Positions 1-7,282 of a stretch of 7,282 bases of DNA are shown here, one piece after another; the first letter of the stretch is position 1, and every line of letters starts with the position of its first letter. A program made the position numbers and the translations under genes. This DNA comes from DATKDU01 sp035512595. GTDB lineage: Bacteria > Planctomycetota > Planctomycetia > Pirellulales > Pirellulaceae. The notes beneath the pieces were generated by a model. It had not been told where the DNA came from and ran no database searches. It saw only the letters and a program-made list of their open reading frames with translations. Location: positions 1-7,282 of the forward strand of contig DATKDU010000413.1 of assembly GCA_035512595.1 (NCBI GenBank), read 5' to 3'.

Positions 1-339
1 GCGCGGCGGACGTTTGGCATCGACCGTCTCGGTCACGAACCAGAACTCGGCGTCCTTCTTGGCCTTGAAGCGGAATTTTCCCGCGTCCGCCGGGACCTCC
101 GTGTACTTGTGCCAGTTGCGGCCGAAGTCCCAGGAGACGAAGACTTGCACCGTCGTCGCCTGTGCCTGCGGATCGCTTCCAGGCGTTACGGCAAACGGAA
201 TCTCGACATCGAGCTTGCCCGTGGCGTATGCCGGCGGAAGCTGCGGAGCGGATGAATCCGTCGGTCCGGCCGCGGGCGAGTCCTGAGCTGCCGTGGGAGC
301 GGCAATCAAGAGCGCAACGAGGCCAATGGTCAGACGCAT
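1..339 (-). CDS. Exported protein of unknown function, N-terminal part (runs off left edge)
   Basis: The reading frame is open from the ATG at 337-339 to the window edge, giving 113 residues with no stop. The first 18 or so residues (MRLTIGLVALLIAAPTAA, then QDS) form a classical Sec signal peptide with an AxA-like cleavage site. A low-complexity Pro/Ala/Ser stretch follows to about residue 37. A beta-rich segment around residues 38-110 contains VQVFVSWDFGRNWHKY, then FRFKAKKDAEFWFVTETVD. This resembles the 'VSxDxGxxW ... F.F.a..dg.Y.F...T.D' pattern I associate with planctomycete exported proteins having sialidase/BNR-like or Ig-like strands; that comparison is from memory. An in-frame TAA lies about 17 codons upstream, at 388-390 on this strand. 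The only other upstream candidate is a TTG at 352-354, and the signal peptide favours the ATG. No good Shine-Dalgarno precedes it. Function is unknown and most of the protein may lie outside the window. Confidence 0.75.
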   Translation of the reverse strand, partial: MRLTIGLVALLIAAPTAAQDSPAAGPTDSSAPQLPPAYATGKLDVEIPFAVTPGSDPQAQATTVQVFVSWDFGRNWHKYTEVPADAGKFRFKAKKDAEFWFVTETVDAKRPPR

Positions 340-344
340 GGGAA

Positions 345-409
345 TATCGGGCAACCAGGATCCGGCAAGTCGAGACGTATTCCTCTCTTATCGGTATCGG
401 TGCTATCGG
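345..409. repeat. Cluster of four TATCGG hexamers upstream of the leftward gene
   Basis: TATCGG occurs on the plus strand at 345-350, 389-394, 395-400 and 404-409. The middle two are directly tandem, and the first and last are extended to TATCGGG. On the minus strand, the direction of the gene starting at 339, they read CCGATA. They lie within 6-70 bases upstream of that start codon, where an operator or promoter would sit. A TTGCAT on the minus strand just upstream of the three clustered copies could be a poor -35 element. The repeats are seen directly; a regulatory role is inference. Confidence 0.3.
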
Positions 410-605
410 GAATGCAACTTGAGCGGGGCGGGCAAGATGGGCAATTGGGAGAGGTGCCCAGAGTTTGTGGGGCGAAGCCGATGGCGGCCAAGCTGCGACG
501 AAGATGGAGGCACCGGACTTTCGGCATCGCCGGAACTCTCGGGCCGCTCGGGGCGTCTAAGGACCAGAAAAATGCGCGCCGGGCCTTGTGCCAGCCGCCA
601 TTTCC

Positions 606-647
606 TTGCTCCACCTGCAGCGAGCAACTACCATGTACAGATTGCTC
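606..647. promoter_or_regulatory. TTGCTC/GAGCAA dyad cluster, possible operator or promoter of the metalloprotease-like gene
   Basis: TTGCTC at 606-611, its exact inverted copy GAGCAA at 622-627 and a further TTGCTC at 642-647 form two overlapping dyads with spacers of 10 and 14 bases. The first TTGCTC also sits 17 bases before TACCAT (629-634), a spacing and sequence weakly compatible with a sigma70-type promoter (3 of 6 and 4 of 6 consensus matches). That would give a leader of roughly 100 bases before the ATG at 747. The match is weak and planctomycete promoters are poorly defined, so this is only a candidate. Confidence 0.2.
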
Positions 648-746
648 GACCCGTCACGGATGGCCGCATGTAAGTTCGCACTGGTCAATAGGTTGTAGTC
701 ATCCACTGGCAGGACTCCCAGCGGATGCAACAGGCGGCACTTCCTC

Positions 747-3466
747 ATGGCGTACTTTCCACTCGCGGCAAAAAAACAGCGGCCAGCTCGTTTGCACAAG
801 CAGCGGGCTAGCGTCGGCCGGCTCCGCCGCGCCTTGCTCGAACGGCTGGAAGATCGCTATCTTCTGGCTAGCATCCCGTTTGGCGCGCTGCCCGATGACA
901 CGGCGGAGTTCATGCTCGGGGACGTGCTTGTCACGGTCGTGCTGCTGGAGTCCGACAGTTCGATCTCCCCGTTCGACGCGAGCACGGAAGACTGGACGCC
1001 CGACCTGATTTCCGGGGTGAAGAGCAAAGTAGCGGAAGGGCTGAACTGGTGGACTCAGACCCTCGACGCCATGGAGAACGTCCGCGACGGGTTATTGACG
1101 TTCACGATCGACTGGACGTATGCGGACAACCCGGCCCGCATCGGCTACGAGCCGATCTCCCGGCCGAGCACCGACTTCCCCCTCTGGTCGCAGGATTTTC
1201 TCTCGTCGGTCGGCTTCTCGCAGGGAAGCGACTTTTTGGCCAACATCCGGGCGTTCAACAACGCTCAGCGGATCGCGCACGAGACGCACTGGGCGTTTAC
1301 GATCTTCATCGTCAACAATGCGGCGGAGTTGGCCGCCGGTTCGGGGGTCATGTTTCCAGATTCGAGCCAGGACGGCCGATTCTTGGGAACGGGTCCTGGA
1401 GGAAGCTACTTGCCGGGGCAGTTGCCCCTGTCGTTTGCGTATGCCGGCGGTCATGCAATCACCGTTCCGGCCGATCGGCCGGCATCGAGCGTGGCGCATG
1501 AGACGGGGCACATCTTCTGGGCCTTTGACGAATACAATCGGACGACGACCAGTTACAGCCTGACCCGCGGCTATTACAACACGCAGAACACGAACGCCAA
1601 TCCCAGCCCGAGCTACACCCCCGAAGACAGCATCATGTCCAGCGGGGCCAGTTTGACGGCAGCGTACGCGGGCTTCACGACCTCCACGTCGTCGCAGGAG
1701 ACGATCGGCTGGAAGGACAGCGACGGCGACGGCATTTTCGACGTGCTGGACGTGAACTTCTCGCTGGAAGGCTCGGGACAATACGATTCGGGCGCCGGCA
1801 CGTTCCGCTTCCTTGGCAAGTCGGCGGTGCGGACGCTGCAAAACCAGAATCCCAGCGGCCTGCAAAACGACATCACGATCAACGAAATCCGCCGGGCGGA
1901 GGTCAAGTTCGACGACGGCGAGTGGCAGACGATTGGCACGTACAAGGCTTACCAGGTCAATCTGGATTTGGAGTTTTCCGTCCCCGGCAATCCGTCCACG
2001 ATCACCCTCCGCACGCACGACACGCGGACGGGAGTTTCTTCCGACGAATACGTGTACACGGTCTCGGGGCCGCCGGGGCAACACACTCCCGGCCCGGGCG
2101 CCGGCGGATATGTGATCAGCGACCCTGACAGCGACGGCTGGCAGGACCCGGGCGAGTGGGGAATGGGGGGCTGGCAGGTCGGACTGGTGGACCAGCTCGG
2201 CAACAAGCTCAACCTGCGTCAGACCGCACAACCCGACAACTTTGTCCATCTGATCGAGCTCAACCTGTTCAACACCGGCGCGATTCTGACCGCCGTGGGG
2301 GGCGACGTCTCCTCCGCGATCATTCGCGCAATCGACAGCACTTCGGCTCCCGCTGCGGGACGCGTCTTTGGCGTAGCCAGCTCCGTGGGGGGCGGCGTCT
2401 ACGGCGACACTTTCACCAGCGGCCGCCGGTTGATGGCCGAGTTTCTCTCGCCGGTGACGAGCGTCAGCATCAAGGCATACGGGGTCGAGGCCGGCAGCGT
2501 GGCCCGCATGGAGGCCTTCAATGCGGGTGGAGAGGTGATCGCCCGCGTCACGACCGGCGTGCTTTCGCACAATGCGTCGCGCGAGCTGAAGATCGAACGG
2601 GGCGCGGCGGACATTGCTTACGTCGTCGTCAAAGGACACGCCGGCACGAAGGTGGTGCTGGACGACCTCGCATGGGGGGCCGTCTCTTCCACTACGACCG
2701 ACGCCCTGGGCGCCTGGACGTTGCCGACGCTGCCGCCGGGGGAATATCGGGTCGCGGTCACGCCCAAGCCGCGTTACGTCCAGACCGGGCCGGAGACCGG
2801 CTACTTGGAAATTGTCGTCGATGCCGGCGGCATTCGCGGACAGAATTTTCACTTCTACCACCTGCCCAATCCGTGGCACAACGAGTCGCAACCCCTGGAC
2901 GTCAACGCCAACGGCAAGGTTACGGCGCAGGACGCGCTGCACATCGTCAATTGGCTCAACGGCCGGGTAGGTCAGGGGAGCGAACTGCCGCCGGAGCCAG
3001 AACCGGGAGATTTCTTCCTCGATGTGAGCGACGACGGGCGCTGCACGGCCTTCGACGCGCTGCTGGTCGTCAACGAGCTGAATCGGCTGGCAAGCCTGGC
3101 GCCGGTCAGCGCTTCGACCAGCACACAAACGACCGGTTTTTCATCCGAATCGATTGCGGCCGAAGGGGAAGCGGCATCGCTCAGCGGTCTGTCCGGAATG
3201 GATCTGGCCGCCAGGTACTACTCCACCTCCCCCTTGCACGCCGAGAGCATTCCCGGGGTTGATCCCACCAGCGGTGGCTGCACGTGCGGCCAGTGCGACG
3301 CAATCACCGCCGTGGCGCTGTCGCGCGTGGCGGAAAGTGCGGCGAAGACGGGCGACGATGAATTGGAGCAGCAGCGGTCCAATTCCAACCAAACGCATCT
3401 GGACATCGAACTGCTTGCGGCCCTGGCCGATGATCTGGCGACCAGCAGTCAGCGAAAGCGGCGCGG

Positions 3467-3470
<4 letters not shown>
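747..3470 (+). CDS. Exported dockerin protein with a zinc metalloprotease-like HETGH domain
   Basis: 907 residues. A basic leader (residues 1-30) precedes LERLEDRYLLA (31-41), the planctomycete LEPR-XLL-type motif of large exported proteins. Residues about 55-330 form the putative protease domain. VAHETGHIFWAFDEY (249-263) supplies H251, E252, H255 and a potential third ligand D261, in the order HExxHxxxxxD. SIMS (295-298) could be the Met-turn. DSDGDGI (324-330) resembles a calcium-binding thrombospondin-3-like loop. Residues 453-489 and 646-705 look like two halves of one SdrD B-like domain (DSDGWQDPGEW, then TTTDALGAWTL and LPPGEYRVAV), separated by a beta-rich insert (about 490-645). A type I dockerin follows, with 12-residue loops starting at D718 (DVNANGKVTAQD) and D759 (DVSDDGRCTAFD). 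A 127-residue tail with CTCGQC (845-850) ends in QRKRRG. Known of such families: zinc-dependent peptidases of the metzincin or M64-like type. Actual proteolysis, substrate and location are inferred. The start is the first in-frame ATG; no clear Shine-Dalgarno precedes it. The stop overlaps that of glyA. Confidence 0.88.
1467..1482. repeat. 16-bp perfect palindrome inside the protease-like coding sequence
   Basis: CCGGCCGATCGGCCGG reads identically on both strands. It lies just upstream of the codons for the HETGH motif and encodes part of the PADRPAS loop. It is nested in a wider interrupted dyad, ATGCCGG (1441-1447) with CCGGCAT (1479-1485). It may be only a by-product of GC-rich Pro/Ala/Arg codons. 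Confidence 0.3.
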
Positions 3471-4720
<1,250 letters not shown>

Positions 4721-4799
4721 TGGCGGCCCTTGGGAAAGAGGAACCGCCGATTCTCAGTGGGGCCTGGGAAGTCGTCAATTGGGGTCCGCGACGGCCCGC

Positions 4800-6281
4800 T
4801 CACTGCCGCTGGCGGAGATGGGTCCGCTCGCTGACCGGCCGGCCGATCTCGCGAATGGCCTCCTTGGCCTTCGATGAGACGCCGGGGTGCGAATCTTGCG
4901 ACAGCTTCTCGAGCGTCGGCAGGCTCGCTTCCAGGCCAATGTCCTTCAGCGCTTCGCAGACGCATTGGCGAACTTCGACCTTGGTGCTGGTGCCGTACGG
5001 AAAAATTGACTCTTGCGCTGCGGGACCGACGTTGCGGAGGACTGAAACCGCGATCCCGGGATTCTCGTCAAACAGCGACGCCAGAAAGTCGATGTTCTGG
5101 CGATCGAGGTTCGGCGTGCGGCTGATCCCGTCGTACAGAATGTAGTGCCGGTTGGTGGCCTTGAATTTGGGAATCGAGGCTTTGAGCTCGGGTATCTGCC
5201 TGGGGCTGAACCAGCCGCGCTTGATCGCCTCCAGCGCGCTTCCGGCAACCGGTTCGAAATTGAACAAGCGAATCACTTCTGCTCCGATTGGTTCGTGGCC
5301 TACTTCAGGGAGCGTCTCGCGGAGTTGGTTGAGGGTGTTGATGATCTGCGTCCGATCTTGCGAGCGGAGTGCTGCCACGACCTGGTCGGTTTCGGACTGC
5401 TGCGGGTTGGCGGCAATCCGCGGGATCGATGCTGTCGTGGCCGGACGCTCGCCATGAGCCAGCGCGTCGCCCGCACCGTGGATCGACATCAGCCGGCGCA
5501 GTTCCTCGTCGCGCTGGCGGCGCAGCTCGCGGACTTGCGGCGGCTGCCTCTCGTTCACGCCGCCCCCCAGGGCAACGTGCAGCCGGCTGAGGATCGGGCC
5601 TAACCGACACGTGGCGACGCGGTATTTGGGCGACAGCGCGAGCGCCTTGTTGACGTCCGTCACTTGCCGCAGGATCGCCAGCGATTCGCTTAAGAGCCGC
5701 GTTGCTTCACGCTCGAGGCCCGCGGCATCCTGCTCAATGACGGTCATATCCGCCAGCGGCGTCAGCTCAGGGTGCATGTGCTCCCACGCACCGGGGATGA
5801 ATGCCACGCGGACGTACTCCTTCGAGTATTCGCCGAGCAGTCGATCGCGCTCGGCCTTGAAGTCTCGCTCGAGCTGCTGCTTCATTTCCGCGGACAGCAG
5901 CCGGCTGCCGAGCTTCTTTTCGATTCGCCGATGGCGGGCGTCAACGGCGGGAAACGTGCCGGCGACGGCTTTGGCCGATGCCAGATCTTGGACCGACGCA
6001 ATCAGGCGGACCATTTCGCGGTGGACTTCATTCGCCAGTCGCGACAGCTCGACCGGATCGTCGGGGAGGTCGTCTACCTGCGGTGCGGTGGAGATCGGCC
6101 TAGAAACACTAGTCGCAGTCGAACTCGCCGCAGGTTGCATCGAGGCTGCTTGCTCAAGCCCGCCAGTGGCTGGCGGCGGGGTTGCGGCGGGCGGCTTGCA
6201 GCCGGTTGGCAAAAGGAGCGTCATCGCCGAGGCGATGATGACCCCAGACAAGCCGCCCATGCGGCCCGCGCGATAACTCAT
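4800..6281 (-). CDS. Putative lipoprotein with C-terminal HEAT-like helices
   Basis: 493 residues from the ATG at 6279-6281. The frame stays open for 23 more codons upstream, but this ATG has AAGGAG six bases before it and directly begins a signal sequence (MSYRAGRMGGLSGVIIASAM...). That signal ends in LLLPTGC, so C28 is the likely lipidated cysteine, although proline at -3 departs from the usual lipobox. A Pro/Ala/Ser/Thr-rich linker (29-70) would hold the rest off a membrane. Residues about 75-270 are strongly helical and charged, including LERDFKAERDRLLGEYSKEY (137-156) and RELRRQRDEELRRL (251-264). The C-terminal part from about 400 resembles HEAT repeats, clearest at VRQCVCEALKDIGLEASLPT (437-456) and SHPGVSSKAKEAIREIGRP (464-482). 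HEAT repeats usually mediate protein binding. No catalytic motif was seen and the function is unknown. It is divergent from the beta-helix gene and upstream of glyA. Confidence 0.85.
   Translation of the reverse strand: MSYRAGRMGGLSGVIIASAMTLLLPTGCKPPAATPPPATGGLEQAASMQPAASSTATSVSRPISTAPQVDDLPDDPVELSRLANEVHREMVRLIASVQDLASAKAVAGTFPAVDARHRRIEKKLGSRLLSAEMKQQLERDFKAERDRLLGEYSKEYVRVAFIPGAWEHMHPELTPLADMTVIEQDAAGLEREATRLLSESLAILRQVTDVNKALALSPKYRVATCRLGPILSRLHVALGGGVNERQPPQVRELRRQRDEELRRLMSIHGAGDALAHGERPATTASIPRIAANPQQSETDQVVAALRSQDRTQIINTLNQLRETLPEVGHEPIGAEVIRLFNFEPVAGSALEAIKRGWFSPRQIPELKASIPKFKATNRHYILYDGISRTPNLDRQNIDFLASLFDENPGIAVSVLRNVGPAAQESIFPYGTSTKVEVRQCVCEALKDIGLEASLPTLEKLSQDSHPGVSSKAKEAIREIGRPVSERTHLRQRQ
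6160..6176. repeat. 7-bp stem, 3-base loop hairpin in the lipoprotein coding sequence
   Basis: CCGCCAG (6160-6166), loop TGG, CTGGCGG (6170-6176) form a perfect GC-rich inverted repeat. It falls in the codons of the Pro/Ala-rich linker, about 105 bases inside the gene. There is no T-run, so it is not a standard intrinsic terminator. It could form an mRNA hairpin or be accidental. Confidence 0.25.
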
Positions 6282-6287
6282 GAAACG

Positions 6288-6293
6288 CTCCTT
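6288..6293 (-). promoter_or_regulatory. Ribosome binding site of the lipoprotein gene
   Basis: On the minus strand AAGGAG lies six bases before the ATG at 6281. It is the only strong Shine-Dalgarno match among the genes here. It decides the start against the longer frame beginning at 6350, whose extra N-terminus (MCQQRRIPCRGGVRAS...) would bury the signal peptide. Confidence 0.8.
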
Positions 6294-6341
6294 AATGCCA
6301 GTGGACGCCCGAACCCCGCCGCGACAGGGTATTCGTCGTTG

Positions 6342-6370
6342 TTGACACACTATTCGGCGGAAAGTCGAAT
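6342..6370 (+). promoter_or_regulatory. Candidate sigma70-type promoter for the beta-helix gene
   Basis: A perfect TTGACA (6342-6347) is followed after exactly 17 bases by TCGAAT (6365-6370), which matches four of six positions of TATAAT including the first T and final AAT. Transcription would begin near 6377, leaving a leader of about 40 bases before the ATG at 6417. The box lies in the 135-base gap shared with the leftward lipoprotein gene, whose own promoter must lie in the same gap; I could not identify it. Confidence 0.4.
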
Positions 6371-6416
6371 GAAAACCGGCCTTGACGAATGCTGCTCCCT
6401 GTCACATCGAGTACCC

Positions 6417-7282
6417 ATGAATCTACTACTTCTTATTCTCTGCACGCCGGCGATCCTCTGGGCGATTGCCGCAACCGCGATTGCCGGCGAGTTTCACGTC
6501 GCGGCGGACGGCACGTCGCAAGGCAACGGCTCGCCCGAGCATCCCTGGAATCTGGCCACGGCACTGGCCGGGCCGGAGAGCGTGCGCGCTGGCGATACCA
6601 TTTGGCTGCGCGAGGGGACCTATCGCGGCGGCTTCGTGTCGCAGCTTGCCGGCAGGCCGGGAATGCCGATCGTCGTGCGGGGCGCTCCCGGCCAGCGCGT
6701 AACCATCGACACCCATCCCCGCGACGAGCGGGACAATGGCATGTTCGCCATCCGCGGCGCGGACACCGTCTATCGCGATTTCGAGCTGACCTGCAGCCAC
6801 GAAAAGCGCCGCACCGAAATCCCCCAGTCGTGGCCCGCCGACATCCGCCGCGGAAGCGTCGATGTCCGCGGCGATCGCATCTCCCTCCTCAACCTCATCG
6901 TCCACGACCTGGCCCAGGGTTTCAGCTTCTGGTCCGAAGGGGAAGGGGGCGAAATCTCCGGCTGCCTGATCTACTACTGCGGCTGGAAAGGGCCCGATCG
7001 GGGGCACGGCCACGGCATCTATACCCAGAACGCCCGTGGCACCAAGCGGATTGCCGACAACATCCTGTTCCATCAGTTCGGCTACGGCATTCATGGCTAC
7101 GGTTCCGACAAGGCGTCGCTCAAAGGCTTTGACATCGAGGGGAACATCGCCTTCGACAATGGCTGCCTGGCGGACCCGAACGATCGAGCCTCTGGGATCA
7201 TGGTTGGCGGCGGGACGCCGGCGGAGCGCATCGCGATCAAAGACAACGTCGTGGTCGGCAGCGGCATTCGGCTCGGCTATCC
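6417..7282 (+). CDS. Secreted right-handed parallel beta-helix protein, N-terminal part (runs off right edge)
   Basis: 288 complete codons are open from the ATG to the window edge with no stop. Residues 1-23 (MNLLLLILCTPAIL..., ending ATAIA before GEF) are a Sec signal peptide. The mature start FHVAADGTSQGNGSPEHPWN (26-45), RAGDTIWLREGTYRGGF (57-73) and PIVVRGAPGQRVTID (84-98) match the N-terminal cap and first coils of the pectate-lyase/chondroitinase-B-like beta-helix superfamily. Repeated coil-like segments follow: MFAIRGADTVYRDFELT (109-125), VDVRGDRISLLNLIVHDL (148-165), GEISGCLIYYCGW (178-190), RIADNILFHQFGYGIHGYG (211-229), FDIEGNIAFDNGC (238-250) and IAIKDNVVVGSGI (272-284). GHGHGIYTQN (196-205) is a notable His-containing turn. 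Members of this superfamily include polysaccharide lyases and non-catalytic adhesion proteins. Without the C-terminus I cannot tell which applies. No strong Shine-Dalgarno is seen; the signal peptide supports the start. Confidence 0.85.
   Translation, partial: MNLLLLILCTPAILWAIAATAIAGEFHVAADGTSQGNGSPEHPWNLATALAGPESVRAGDTIWLREGTYRGGFVSQLAGRPGMPIVVRGAPGQRVTIDTHPRDERDNGMFAIRGADTVYRDFELTCSHEKRRTEIPQSWPADIRRGSVDVRGDRISLLNLIVHDLAQGFSFWSEGEGGEISGCLIYYCGWKGPDRGHGHGIYTQNARGTKRIADNILFHQFGYGIHGYGSDKASLKGFDIEGNIAFDNGCLADPNDRASGIMVGGGTPAERIAIKDNVVVGSGIRLGY

Larger units (their letters stand above)
340..746. other. Non-coding region between divergent genes
   Basis: About 407 bases separate the leftward exported-protein gene from the rightward metalloprotease-like gene. 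Open frames exist here (for example a plus-strand frame beginning at 400 and running into the next gene), but their translations are Arg/Cys/Ser-rich with no recognisable fold, as expected from chance frames in GC-rich DNA. The region must carry the promoters of both flanking genes. The structure I can see is the TATCGG hexamer cluster at 345-409 and the TTGCTC/GAGCAA half-sites at 606-647, listed separately. No tRNA, terminator-like hairpin with a T-run, or known riboswitch was recognised. Confidence 0.6.

Noticed and set aside
400..1008. A 202-codon plus-strand frame covering the spacer and the start of the protease-like gene
   Set aside because: It overlaps the LEDR-motif gene in another frame and its translation looks random (Arg/Cys/Ser/Trp-rich). 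No ribosome binding site was seen.
1278..1289. HETH sequence (residues 178-181) as a second zinc motif
   Set aside because: The spacing is HExH, not HExxH, and it sits in a beta-rich segment before the real HETGH site.
1092..3128. A 678-codon open frame antisense to the metalloprotease-like gene
   Set aside because: It lies opposite a gene with clear domains. Its translation is Arg/Val/Asp-rich with no recognisable motif, and long antisense frames are common in GC-rich genes with this codon phase.
2156..3262. A 368-codon plus-strand frame inside the same gene
   Set aside because: The translation is dominated by Arg/Gly/Gln with no domain. The overlapping frame encodes the SdrD B-like and dockerin domains, so this is a shadow.
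4721..4799. Possible terminator between the lipoprotein gene and glyA
   Set aside because: No stable hairpin followed by a T-run is visible on the minus strand.
6282..6350. N-terminal extension of the lipoprotein gene to an upstream ATG at 6350
   Set aside because: The internal ATG at 6281 has a perfect AAGGAG at six bases and starts directly with a signal peptide. The extension would place the signal internally.

Overview
This GC-rich window looks like chromosomal DNA from a planctomycete, most likely a member of the Pirellulales or a relative. The clearest marker is the large secreted protein at 747-3470. It combines the N-terminal LERLEDRYLLA sorting-type motif with a C-terminal type I dockerin of two EF-hand-like loops, a pairing typical of planctomycetes. 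The other genes (a beta-helix secreted protein, a HEAT-type lipoprotein and weakly conserved Shine-Dalgarno sites) fit that assignment. It is an inference from protein style; no rRNA or other phylogenetic marker is present.

Layout from left to right: (1) a truncated minus-strand gene (1-339) encoding the N-terminus of a small exported protein. (2) A non-coding stretch (340-746) between divergent genes, holding repeated TATCGG hexamers and a TTGCTC/GAGCAA dyad cluster. (3) A 907-residue multidomain protein on the plus strand, predicted to be an exported zinc metalloprotease-like protein with an HETGH motif, a split SdrD B-like domain carrying an inserted beta-sandwich-like segment, and a dockerin. 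(4) glyA on the minus strand, meeting the protease gene tail to tail with a 4-base overlap. (5) A 493-residue minus-strand putative lipoprotein with C-terminal HEAT-like helices, upstream of glyA and in the same direction. (6) A 135-base divergent intergenic region with an excellent ribosome binding site for the lipoprotein and a candidate sigma70-type promoter for the rightward gene. (7) The start of a secreted right-handed beta-helix protein running off the right edge.

The genes do not form an evident pathway. glyA is core one-carbon metabolism, while the other four encode cell-envelope or exported proteins. No tRNA, rRNA, CRISPR array, insertion sequence or defence system was seen. The most interesting item is the metalloprotease-like protein: its architecture, its substitution at the usual metzincin glycine, its nested domain and its cysteine-bearing tail after the dockerin. 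I found no convincing new multi-gene system.
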